A stretch of DNA of 64,000 bases from Lates calcarifer (taxonomy: Eukaryota; Chordata; Actinopteri; Centropomidae). Positions 46,081-56,850 of the stretch are shown here, piece by piece. The position numbers were made by a program, and so were the translations under genes. Each line of letters starts with the position of its first letter. Positions within the stretch are counted from its first letter, which is position 1. The stretch is taken from assembly GCF_001640805.2 (NCBI RefSeq), contig NC_066837.1, forward strand, positions 22,839,804-22,903,803. Direction: 5' to 3'. Under the pieces are notes generated by a model. It was not told the DNA's origin and made no database searches. It saw only the letters and a list, made by a program, of their open reading frames with translations.

Positions 46081-48189
46081 TGTAAATGCCCTTTGCATAT
46101 ATTTGGTTCCCACCAATTTACTGTTGTTTTGGGCGAAGTGACTAAGTCAGTGTGAAACTGTTGGTTTGTAAATACAAATAACATGAAGCAAATCTTAATA
46201 GAGATGTAGAAACCTGTTTATAACCCCACTACGTTTATTTGACAGCTATAGTCGCTGGTTAGATCTAAAGATCAAGATTTTACATTAAAAAGCACGATCA
46301 TCTTAAAAGATATGATTCATTGTTACAGAGGGAACTACTCATAATATAGAGAGCCAAAGTTATAATGAGCTCATTCAAGCAGCTAAAACAAGAAAATTCT
46401 TCTACATCAGCAATATTAATCCAGTTTTATATTATAAGACTTTAAAAGGGGCCATTCTGCATTTTACTCAAATAAGTAAGGTTTTGAAGGCAATAATTTG
46501 ACTTGTAGTGGAGAAATCTGAGATATTTGCAATACACAGTCCATTTTTCCCCACCCAAGTCAAACTTACTTGCCAACAATTTTACAGATTTTCAGATCAA
46601 AACAAAATTTTATTTTCTTTGTGAAAAATTGACCATGTAAGCAGCTTAACATGAATTGCTGAGGCTTGTTTTTCTTTCATTATAGTATGTGCAAGCTGCT
46701 TTTTGTCTTAAATGCATAGACAAATCAGTCTAATTATGATGATGCAAATAAAGCAAATTTGTAGTTTAATTAGAGAGAGCAAAGAGAGAGAGAGATATTC
46801 AAGTAATATATTTCATTTTGCAAAGCACATACAGATACACACTCACTCACACACACACTGACACATGCACACATTCAGACACACACACTATGGCTGGTTA
46901 ACTGCTCAGTGTAGTGGAGTCCACTGTCAAGTAAACACCAGCAGGTGTCTCTGTTTGCCTCTCATGTCAGTGGCCAAGCAGCTGAGTTTGCAGCATTAGT
47001 CAACATCTGCACTTCCTTGTTCATTTTCCCACTTCCCTCCTGTTTTTCATTTCATATCACAGGCTGAACATTGACAGTTTTTCATAACCAGCATGTTTTG
47101 TTCTGACACCTGATTTACAGGATGAATCCATCAGATTTGAATGTGCCTTCAGATAACCACCACTAATATTAGGGACACCTTATGTTCATTCCACTTTATT
47201 TATACATTTATTTGTTTAAGTGTTTCACTCTATGAAATTAAGTTTCCCATCATTTATATCCAGTAACTTTACCACCAGAGGTCATAATTCCAACACCTTG
47301 CCTTTATTTATTGTCTATGCTCGACACCCACATTTATCCATTATATTTTCTATATGAAAACATATTTACTGCATGTGCTGCTAATGACAGAATTGATTTT
47401 TAATGTTGTTGTTACAATCCTGATTCACATCCCTGCTGAAAAATACTGAGCTCATGATCATGGGTGCAGTTTTGACCATATTCATTTTAGACCTTAACCA
47501 GCATCAGACCAGCTATACAACAAATATTACAAGAATCATTTAGATTAGTAACTCATTAAATAATTCATTGTCGGACTAGAATGGTCTGCGTGGTTCATAT
47601 TGTATTGATTGTGTTTTCTGCAGCCTTTTGTTCGCCTCTCTGATGCCTCACAGCATCAGTTGGAAGCTGTTTTAACATTTATAAAACCATTCATTTTATC
47701 ATTCTGCTGCCTATCTGTAATATTTATCATCCCATAAAAACTGCAGCCACCTGTGATCTGAAGCCTACTGCTGCCACAAAGACTGTAACGCTGTAGCAGA
47801 TTAACTTCTACATCAACTAGGTGCCAGTCTGTAAAATATTTTGCCTATTTTTTCCCACTAAACTGTACAGAAATGAAATGATAACAAATATGTTTAGCCA
47901 ATCTGCATCTCTTTCTTGTCTCGTTCCCTCTCTCACACACTCATGTTTATTTGTGACACACAGACACATAGGTTTGCTGTTGTTTGGTGGTTAACATGTT
48001 AATCTATCAGTGCATTTGTTACAACAAAACTAAAGCAGCAATTTATTCCAAATATCCAGACTGACTCTCTGAGTGTTTGATTATAATCTGGGGGACATGC
48101 AGCAGCAGTAGTAGGGGATATATATGGATATATTTACTTATTTTCATGGTGTATGTTTTCAAGCTTCTTCCAAAAAAATCACACAGCCT

Positions 48190-48450
48190 GGATTATTTGA
48201 ATGATCAACTAGAATTTGATTAATATGCAAATTTCCACACAAACCGTTCCATTTGAGCCTTCAGCGCAGCCTAATTAATCAACAGTTAAAGGAAATTAAT
48301 ACATACATCAATTCTGTCAGGAACATGCTTAGTTCAATCGCCCGTAAAATTGAAGTTTGAAGTATTAACTGGCTCCACAGGAAGGCTATGATTAAAACTC
48401 CACAATTCAGCTCCATTTAGATATATAGAGTGATTTAACTAAGTCATTTA
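48190..48450. promoter_or_regulatory. Candidate conserved enhancer downstream of lbx1 (I)
   Basis: An A+T-rich but non-repetitive stretch dense in developmental factor words. These include the POU octamer ATGCAAAT at 48225-48232, TAATTA at 48272-48277, a further TTAATC and several ATTA cores. Such composition is typical of conserved non-coding elements next to homeobox genes. Conservation itself could not be tested. Confidence 0.35.
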
Positions 48451-48681
48451 CAGATCTCCTCTTTATACTTATTCAATAATAATAATATTAGTAATAGTAA
48501 TAATGATAATAAGAAATGTAGGGACTGTTTGTGGCATATACATAACACAGCATTTTCAATTTTTCTGCAAACATCAATCTAATTAATTCAGTGTAATACT
48601 TAAATGCTGTCATTTGACCACTGTCTCAAATATTAATTCACACTTTGCACCTGAGACTGTTTTCCACAAGGTGCAAATAAT

Positions 48682-48684
<3 letters not shown>

Positions 48685-48731
<47 letters not shown>
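48685..48731. repeat. (GA)n microsatellite
   Basis: About 23 perfect AG units, followed by A/G-rich sequence to about 48770. The charged RE-repeat peptide read through it is an artefact. Confidence 0.95.
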
Positions 48732-48735
<4 letters not shown>

Positions 48736-48879
48736 AAAAAAGGGGAGGGGAAGAGATGAAAAGAGAGAGGGCTGTACTATTGTTTCAGTAGGGACTCATG
48801 CATCAAACTTCAATTTTCCGGACGATTGAAGTAGTGATTTTTTCCATCTTGAAGTGAAATACTGAAATACACTTAAGAC

Positions 48880-49043
48880 CTCCAGATTAATTACCACGAA
48901 GTGGTCCCTCAGACTGTAGTATTACTTATCGCTGGGCCCGCCTGACAAGCCCTCATAAAATAAGCAAGTGAAATCCATAAACTTAGCCTGCCTTAACACT
49001 CTCTCCCTTCATAAATATGCTTGATTCAGAATAGGCAGCATAA

Positions 49044-49044
<1 letters not shown>
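48880..49044. promoter_or_regulatory. Candidate conserved enhancer downstream of lbx1 (II)
   Basis: A complex stretch between two microsatellites, with ATTAATTA at 48886-48893, an octamer-like AAATATGC near 49013 and little repetition. It is suggested only by texture and by its place next to a developmental homeobox gene. Confidence 0.3.
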
Positions 49045-49083
<39 letters not shown>

Positions 49084-49416
49084 ACACAGAGTGTTGTAAT
49101 AAGTGATTTAGGCTTCAAAGAATCATATTTTGTTTTTTCTTTGGATGTACCTTTATAATCAAAGCTTACTTTTGATTTAATAAACCTTAATAAATATAAA
49201 TATATATTCAGCGTTTATAACATTACAACTGATTTCCTATATTGTCAATCATTAACTGTTCACACAGTATCTACTAATGGTGTTCACAAGAGGAGCTGTA
49301 GTTGTTGACAAACACGTAAATAAGTATTTACAACTAGCAATAGTGTGTTATAAGCCATTTATTAAATGTTTAAATGCTGCCTCTGATGTATGTATGTATA
49401 TACATGTATGTATATA

Positions 49417-49454
<38 letters not shown>
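49045..49454. repeat. (CA)n and (TATG)n microsatellites
   Basis: A (CA)n run at 49045-49082, a TATG/TACA tract at 49387-49414 and a second (CA)n run at 49420-49454. The DNA between them is ordinary A+T-rich sequence. Confidence 0.9.
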
Positions 49455-49457
<3 letters not shown>

Positions 49458-49959
49458 CCAACTTGCATTAAAAACACTTTCAATATGGAGAGAGAGACTA
49501 ATTTGCCTATAGAGAATTTACAAAAGCTTCAGTCATATTAAATGCTTATAGTTCTATAAACTTTTTCAGGTACACTGGAATAAAATAAACAGGAAAAAAA
49601 GCAGAAAAAAAAAACAAAAAGCAAACACTATAAAACAAGTCACAAGAAGACAGCTCTACTTATCATTTCTCTAAACAAAGAGGGTTAAACGGGAGGTAGC
49701 CTTAAGAGTTCTTCTGGACACTTTCTCTCCCTCTCCCTCCCTCTCTCTCTCTTTCTCACTCTTTCTCTCACATCACCATGTTTTCAGCTTCATTAAACTC
49801 CTTAAAGACAAAAGAAATAAAGAGGCAGGAGAAGAAAAAAAGATGAGAAGAAAACAAACAAAAGACTCCCTAACCAGACTTTGGCATAAATGTCACAGTC
49901 TAAACTCTTTATGGCTCCCTACTTAACATTAAAAACACTTTCAACAAAATCCATTTCTT

Positions 49960-50740
49960 GTTTAGAAAACGCTCTTGGACAGAAGTCAAACATATTATTC
50001 CACAGCTAAAAAGCGGAGAAAGACAAGCGGCTCACAAAAAAGGGGCAGTTTCATTGTAATTCATTGACTTGTTCAAAACGCCAAGCAAAGAAAAGGGCTA
50101 GACATTAATAGCCGCAGATGCCCTCATGAAGGGAGAGTCTATGTAGGCATTATGGCCTTTGTTCGCACCCAGTTAAACTGTTTAAAAGGAGGGTTAACTC
50201 AATCCATCAAATTGTCTGAAATTGTGAGGAAATTTCAAAAACCATATGGCCTCCAAACGTTTGCGTCCTTTTTGTGCGGTGGGACACACTTGTCTCAGTA
50301 TTGCTGCCTGCGGGGGACCGGCCCTGCTCCTTTGTGGCTCGTCCCATCAGGGAACGCTGCTCATTTGTCCCCACTTTTCATGCTTTACGCTCAAAATTAC
50401 GGCCCAGTCCCGCAGAACAAAAAAGGTCTATAAAGGCCCGGAGAAAACTGGCCCAAAACTTTGTGTTTTTGTGGCATCCTCGTCTTTTTTTCCCCCAGCA
50501 CCAGATTTGTGTTTCTCACATAAATTTTTGCCACGAATGGAGAAACACGTCTAGGGGTCAAGAAGCCACGATACGCATTTAGGATGTGAAAGGGGATGTG
50601 AGATTCCCGGCCACAAAATGTTTTGAGCATCCTAGTAGAAAAGGACACAAAGGGACAAAATAGTTCAGTATAATAACTCTAAATAGGCCGCTTTTGATGG
50701 GCTTGCACGCCCGGATTTGGCAAGGAGAGCGTGTTTCTAA
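49960..50740. promoter_or_regulatory. Long unique stretch 3' of lbx1; candidate conserved element or lncRNA
   Basis: About 780 bases with no microsatellite and no recognised repeat. It has few stop codons, so three plus-strand frames and one minus-strand frame are open at once around 50150-50650. None of these peptides resembles a known family, and the overlap argues against coding. It might be a conserved regulatory block, part of the lbx1 3' UTR, or a non-coding transcript. Confidence 0.3.
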
Positions 50741-51109
50741 AATGTTTTTTTGTCTGCAGTAGAAAAAAAAATCCAGGCTATTATATCCATAATAAAAAGC
50801 CCAATATTAATTCAAGAATTACAACATAAAAGAAATATTCAGAAAAGCCATTTTATTCCCATAGTAGCCTATATACATTACAGTCTGTGCATTGGTTTTC
50901 AAATAATGTCCTGATTTTAGAAAGGCACTTACAGGTGTACAAAACATAACAAATTTATAACTGTAAATCTATTGTATCCAAACAATAAATCTAAAAAGTA
51001 GCCTACAGCTCGTCAAAACCACCGCAATATTAACTGCTGTTGTTTCTCGCCATCGCTTGAGCATTTCCATAAAACGCATGTAGCTGTGAATGTCCGAGTT
51101 TGCCTTTCC

Positions 51110-51110
51110 G

Positions 51111-51142
<32 letters not shown>
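51110..51142. repeat. (ATC)n trinucleotide repeat
   Basis: Ten or so perfect ATC units (ATG on the minus strand, hence the poly-Met open frame, which is an artefact). It probably lies in or near the lbx1 3' UTR. Confidence 0.9.
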
Positions 51143-51420
51143 GCACTGCAGCATCGGGACACCAAATATGAACTGAAGTCAAGGGTTACAGTCAGATGAT
51201 GAAGAGGAGGAGAAGGAGAAGGAGAGGAGCCGGCAGTGACAGAAGTGACTCAATGGCGTCTTGGCTCACAGAAAACACAAAAGCATTTAAATAAAAAAAA
51301 TATATATAAAGTAAAAATAAATAGATAATGATCACAAATCAAATCATGCATTTACATGCAAAAATATGGAAAACTGGAGCACTTCCATTGTGGTGTGTGA
51401 GGATAGGCCTTTTAGGAAAA

Positions 51421-51500
51421 GCATATGGAACAGGTGTGTGTGTTCGTGTGTGTGTTTAAATGTGTCTGTGTGTGCCGGTGTGTGTGTGTGTGTGTTGGCC
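51421..51500. repeat. Imperfect (GT)n tract
   Basis: GT-rich sequence with interruptions, about 300 bases beyond the lbx1 stop codon and likely within its 3' UTR. Confidence 0.8.
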
Positions 51501-51795
51501 TATAGTGTAAAAAATAATAATAATAAGTTACTCATGTCATTTTAGACCATATTGCTTTGATTGCAAGAAATAACCGTTTGCTAATGAATACATTGTAAAA
51601 TACCACTGCATATTTCTTGTTCTGTGTTCATGCTTCACTATGAATAGGTCTATCTGTGCCGATATAAAAGTCATTACATTTTGGTACATGTTCTGAGATA
51701 TGGTATACAATATAAGCAGTAAGTTACAAGTCCTCGGTAGGATTTTTTTCATCGTCTTTTTGTGTTTGTCGACTTCTCAGCCCCACGCTGCGCCA

Positions 51796-53133
51796 TCAGT
51801 CATCCACATCAATCTCCACGTCCTCGTCCTCTGAGCACTCTTTACTAGTTGTGTGGTCTGAGAACGGAGACAGCGGCGACGTCCGCAGTTTCTGAGCGAG
51901 CTCGTGCTCCTGCTGGCCTCCCCGCGCGGGGGACTCGGCTCGCGGGTGGCCCAGCGTGCCGTTGGCGCATTTCTCCAGGTCCGCGAGCTTGGCGAGCTTG
52001 TCCAAGGGGACCTGGCCTATGGCCTTTGCCGACTCCACGTCGGCCTTCATCTCCTCCAGGTCCCGTTTTAGCTTGGCCCTCCGGTTCTGAAACCACGTGA
52101 TGACCTGCGCGTTCGTCAGGCCCAACTGCTGCGCGATCTGGTCCCGGTCGGCTGGGGACAGGTACTTCTGGTACAAGAAGCGCTTCTCCAGCTCGTAGAT
52201 TTGGTGATTGGTGAACGCCGTCCGAGACTTTCGACGCTTCTTCGGGGTGGTTCTCTGGCCGAACAGAGTCATCCCGTCCCGGCCTGTGAGGGAGAGAAGG
52301 AGGCTGAGTGAGAATCACCGATCTATGCAGGTGCACGATTTTATCCTCACCGCTGCAGCATGCGCGTAAAAAGTGATCCTAACGCAAAGAAAATAACAAT
52401 GAAAGTGATCTGTGAAACACTAAAACCCTTGAGCCCTTGTGGGAACAGGTAATTACAAGAATATTACACAGACACCGCTGGGAAATATTGAGCACCAGAC
52501 ACACGAGGCCCTAATATTAAAGAAAAGAGGTGGCGATTTATTTCGTAGAGGAATTGCCCTGAAAATTAACACGCCTTTGTTCGATAAGACATTTTTAAAG
52601 GAAAAATAAACACTCGTGAACACAAAAGAAAAAACTGCTCTGACTATTAAAGAAACACATTTAAAGAATATTTTTTCGGGATTAACCAAATTGTCATTTT
52701 CTGTCTGGTACAGGCCCTTAGATAAGAGAGGAAAACAAATACAAAGGGTAATAGAACATTTTAATAAAGTGTATTTCTCGTGCGTATTTTTGGGAGATGG
52801 AGATTTACCTTCCGCAGCCTGTAAAACGCTGACTTCCAGCCCCTTGAAGGTCTTGCTGGCCAGCTCCTCCAGCGCGCAGAGCGGGGAGGTCTGGGTGAGG
52901 AGAGCCCGGCTGGACAGAGGGATGCTGGACTGACGGTGCTTCTCAGAGGACGAGATGAGATGAGCCGTGCCACAGATGGTGTAACTTCGTTTCACGGACG
53001 GTTTGTTCAGGATGTCCTCGATGCTGAAGGGGGTCAGCGGCTTGTTGGAGTTGGCAGGAGGCGGCAAGTGGTCCAGCGGACTTCGCCTCCTGTTTTCCAC
53101 TGCATCACATTTGGCCACCTCTTTGGATGTCAT
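51796..53133 (-). CDS. lbx1: Ladybird homeobox transcription factor LBX1, two exons
   Basis: Homeodomain transcription factor of migrating limb-muscle precursors and dorsal spinal interneurons (family knowledge). Exon 1 is 53133-52809 and exon 2 is 52283-51796; the intron begins GTAAAT and ends CACAG. The total is 813 bases and 270 residues. The N-terminus begins MTSKE, followed by SPLDHLPPPANSNKPLTPF and the Eh1-like repression motif FSIEDIL (residues 36-42). ALEELASKTFKGLEVSVLQA precedes the intron. The homeodomain is complete (about residues 124-183) with HQIYELEKRFLYQKYLSPAD and WFQNRRAKLKR. The acidic C-terminus ends DVEIDVDD. A second ATG one codon upstream (53136) is possible; I chose the inner one because vertebrate LBX1 begins MTSKE. 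LBX2 lacks this N-terminus and tail, so LBX1 is favoured; lbx1a versus lbx1b cannot be decided here. Exon 2 is CpG rich. Confidence 0.95.
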
Positions 53134-53600
53134 CATTGGTTGTACGCAAGAGTTTCTGCGGGACTCGGGTTGAAATATTCAGCGGTTAAAAAGCGAGGGG
53201 AGAAAAGTCACATAACAGTTGGGAGGTTTTAAAAAAATAAAGATACGGAGGAGGGGAGAGTGAAGAAAAGAAAATCTTATTCCAAAAGGAGAATGTCTTC
53301 AAAGTGTCGATCCTCGGGAGCAGCAAGTCCGCATGAGTGAGATGCCTCCCTGAAAATGGCGAGGTCCAAAGAGTTGACGATTACTAACAAGTTATCATTG
53401 ATTGGTAGGTAATCAATTATCTCCAGTGGCACTTTCGCCCTCTTCCCTTTCACTCTTTGACTATGTTGCAGTCCAGTGCAGGGCTTTTTGCGACTGGGGG
53501 TGTCCCATTAATTAGGACGCATGGCTGGAAGGAGGAGGAGCCCGGCGGAATTATAATGCTTTGTGCTCTTATCATCTTTGGTCTAATTTAGTCGTGTGGT
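53134..53600 (-). promoter_or_regulatory. 5' UTR and proximal promoter region of lbx1
   Basis: Complex sequence immediately upstream of the lbx1 start, with TAATCAATTA (about 53410), CCCATTAATTAGG (about 53507-53519) and a TATAAT-like word near 53553. No single core promoter stands out. The boundary to the left of the (GA)n tract at 53649 is my estimate. Confidence 0.4.
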
Positions 53601-53648
53601 GAGATACCAGAATAGGTATAGGCTATATGGGGTAAATGAGGGGAAGCA

Positions 53649-53712
53649 GAAAGAGAGAGAGAGAGAAAGAGAGAGAGAGAAAGAGGGAGATGAAGAGGAG
53701 GGGGGCGAGAAA
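53649..53712. repeat. (GA)n low-complexity tract
   Basis: Purine-rich GA/GAAA repeats about 520 bases upstream of the lbx1 start codon. Open frames through it are artefacts. Confidence 0.85.
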
Positions 53713-54336
53713 TCACAATCCGTAGCCTATTTAAGCGTTTTTACGCGTAAAACTCCAGTTTCAACTGAGCAGCAGGAGTTTCTAGTCTTTTATTTAAGTA
53801 TGTGGATTAACCGGATGTTGTCCAAAAAAAAGATAAGTCGGCTCAGGGGTTATTTTAGATGTCGCAGCTATAGTCAGAAGGATATTTTTCCTCGATACCA
53901 AAGCGTGGATGATCCTTTGTTTTTGTAAAGGTAATGTAGAGCTGGGCCATATATCAGCTCTGATGATACCTCCTCTGGGGCGAGAGAGAAGGAGCAGCAT
54001 GCATCCCTCTCAGCTACGCCAAACCCGGGCCATAACTCAGGCGAAAGGGCTCCTTTTTTATATCATCCGAGAAATAGTTCATCTCCTCTCAAATTTCCCC
54101 GCGTCCTCCAGGTTTGACATGATGGGTTTATTTTGGCGCCGCAGTGCAAAATAATAATAATAATCGACGACAGATTATTTGCATACGAAAACGAATTTAC
54201 GCAGTATTGGACAAAACATATGTTTTTATTTCTCATCAAAATTATATACATTTTTTAATGTAAAGAGAGAACAGTAGTGTCTAATTTCATCATTATATGA
54301 GCAAAGTTGTCGGTAATTTTATTGCGAAAAAGGGAC

Positions 54337-54337
<1 letters not shown>

Positions 54338-54383
<46 letters not shown>
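54338..54383. repeat. (ATT)n trinucleotide repeat
   Basis: Fifteen perfect ATT units. The poly-Tyr frame through it is an artefact. Confidence 0.95.
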
Positions 54384-55135
54384 CCTTTTGGTGTTTTTGT
54401 TGTTAATGCTGATGTTGTTATTGTATTCAGCTTCATAATGAACGTCAGGTCAGGGTGCTCTAAGTCAATATTGCAGTGATTATAGTTTCACGTCCCTGAT
54501 GGACGCACCAGTGAAAATAAAACATAACATGATGTGACGATGATGATGAAGATGATGAGAGAGAGAAAAAAAATGGACGGTCGCATTTTAATATCTGGAT
54601 TTAGCTTTTTATAGGTTAGTTTAGGTTCAATGTTTCCAGTACGAATGTTTTATTAAAACATCACATGCCTGTGTATTATCAGCTAATTTACACTGCACTG
54701 ATATCAGATCTTATTGAGGGTAAGTTAGCAATACGTTATAAACAGAATTCAGTTTCTTACAGAGATGAAGACAAAGCTGAAAACAACAGGGAACGGAAAC
54801 AAACGAAAAAGCGATGTAAAGACATTTTATTTTGTTCTCACAGGACAGTTTGCCATCAGCTTCCTCTCTATCATATTTTAAAACAACAGTCAGCACGAGA
54901 ACTTCATTTTAAACAAAATGTATATTTTTCGATAGTAAAAGGAGATTTGTGGCTGGTCATGTCTCCAGTTTAACTCAGGTTATGAAGGCAAAAAGCTGCC
55001 AAGCAGTTTTAAGTTGGTACAGTTTATATTTGCTGCTGGTGGGGGGCAAGATCTGATTTCACAAGTGGAGGTGTTCAATTGGTGTTTTACTGAAATACAA
55101 CCCGCTACATGTTTCTTTCACATTTGCTCAGGATT

Positions 55136-55230
55136 CTTTTTTTCTTTTCTTTCTTTCTTTCTTTTTTTTCTTTTTTTCTTTTTTTCTTTCTTTCTTTCTT
55201 TTTTCTTTTCTTTCTTTTTTTTTTTTTTTT
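55136..55230. repeat. Polypyrimidine (CTTT)n tract
   Basis: About 95 bases made only of C and T, with CTTT units and long T runs. Such tracts can form triplex DNA and are often misassembled. The poly-Phe/Ser frame is an artefact. Confidence 0.9.
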
Positions 55231-56119
55231 ACCTTCCAACGCCCACAAAATATCTATACTGTTACTTCAATAAAACCCTTAGCTGATTATTTGGAAATTA
55301 GCAGAGAAACATGGTAATAATAAATAGTAATAATATGTGGCAGACCAGTCCAGCACCAAACTCTATTGTCTGCTGTTACTTTTAAATCAGAGTTTCATTA
55401 TCATAATATGAGGGGTAACAAAATCTACTGGATTTAAAAAAAAACAAAAACAAACAAACAAAAAACAAACATCAGTTTTATAAAATACATGAAATGGCAT
55501 ACTGGTTGATCCATTGTGGGAACATGTGGGACACTGTTAAATGTGGTGCAACATTTCCCTATTTTATATTAAACGAGTGTGTTTCCAGTCAGCCAGGCTG
55601 AGGAGGATCATGGTGTTCAGTGCTGCGCCGGTCTGTTTATTAAAGACAGATATTTGTAGTGGTGTGTCATCATCTCTGTGTCTGGCTTGCCAAGGTCAAC
55701 GACACGGCCTGCCTCTCAGCTCTCCTTTAGCCAGAGAACTTAATCTCTTAAGCTACTAGACTGTGCAGGGGACGTTCCCTGGCAGGGGACAGTACACACC
55801 ACATCTCTGACTGTCTGGAAAAAGAGTCTTTCTGATACATTGTTTACTCATATACTCCTGTTTTCTAGTAGCTAATGTGTCTAATGAATGCATATATGAA
55901 AAAGGATATAGTTAATTGTTTTTGGTTTCTTGGAAGATGTGGTGAATGTTTTTTTATAGTTCTGATGGATTAGTACTGAATTTATATCTGTAATAAACCC
56001 TAAAAATCTCTAGTTAACTATAATCCAGAAGAGTTAGTTTAATGTATTTACAACGTCCTGTAATCTGCTACTCATTGGACGTTCATAAATGCATTTATAG
56101 AATACAACAGCTCTTTCTC

Positions 56120-56370
56120 TTCCCAACCAGGTGTTGATTTAGGCCTTCCACACTGCGGTCTGTTAGCTTAAAGTGCCATCCTGCAATATGTGTCAGTGAC
56201 CTCATGCAGGACAGCGCTCACTGCAGGCTTAGACTGCGATTAGACAGCTGCAGGGGAAACTATCCACATAGTAGCCATTTTGTGAGACCCCAAAGATGGG
56301 TGTCATGTCTCCTGTCTCCCAAAGGCCTGCCTGTTATCTCACATGACACCAGATATAGATGCAGAGAGAG
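56120..56370. promoter_or_regulatory. Candidate upstream regulatory element of lbx1 (I)
   Basis: A unique, compositionally balanced stretch without repeats or long frames, in the non-coding domain upstream of lbx1. It contains AGCTTAAAGTG and GATTAGACAGC words. It is suggested by texture only, so confidence is low. Confidence 0.2.
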
Positions 56371-56749
56371 GGAGAGGTAGTCCAGCTTGGATGTGTCTCT
56401 CTGTTTAAAACGTGTACTGTATAAATCACACGTCATTACCAGAGGTCAGTGGCTGAGGTACACCATTGGATGGTTTTCATCGCGAGGGCCAGCCTGGTTG
56501 GAGGAGAGTGGATTTATCTGGCAGTTGGATCTCTGGAGAGGCAGCCATATTTTATGTGACTAGAGATGTAATAACAGGCCTCTGACAAATCCCTGACGGC
56601 CCGGCTTTTCCTGCCTCGCAGTGCAGTGCCAGTGCTGCTGGAACAGTGGATCATAAGCAGCACCATTATCACTGTGATACACGTGGACTGCACTGTGCAG
56701 CTCAGCAAACTGATTTCTCCAGGGTTGGGAGCTCTTTGCTGTGAAGTGT

Positions 56750-56850
56750 CTTGTTAAAGGGTCAATTCACCAGAAATTATAATAAACATTTTTTTTATTT
56801 ACCCCTAGTGGTATTGAGCAATGATAGTTTTGGTTTTGTGTGCCAACATT
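56750..56850 (+). repeat. Fish interspersed repeat fragment ('aagggtcaattcacc')
   Basis: 'aaagggtcaattcaccagaa' leading to 'gatagttttggttttgtg' resembles a fish repeat of the form 'aagggtcagttcacccaaat ... ctatgtagttttggtttt'. A second copy with the same two phrases lies at 60900-60985. Confidence 0.5.

Larger units (their letters stand above)
46090..51790. other. Intergenic region between cenpk and the 3' end of lbx1
   Basis: There is no gene I can support. It contains microsatellites at 48685-48731, 49045-49082, 49387-49454 and 51110-51142, plus three complex, non-repetitive stretches listed separately as candidate regulatory DNA. The lbx1 3' UTR should occupy the right end. A minus-strand AATAAA (plus TTTATT at about 50852) could end it. 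Confidence 0.5.

Noticed and set aside
50969..51154. Open frame starting with a poly-Met run
   Set aside because: It arises from the (ATC)n repeat on the opposite strand.
51849..52336. Long alternative frames across lbx1 exon 2
   Set aside because: They are shadows of the GC-rich homeobox exon; the LBX1 frame is unmistakable.
51796..53133. lbx2 rather than lbx1
   Set aside because: The MTSKE start, the SVLQAAEGRDGM junction and the acidic EIDVDD end fit LBX1. LBX2 differs in the N-terminus and lacks this tail.
55014..55286. Phe/Ser-rich open frame
   Set aside because: It is translated polypyrimidine repeat.
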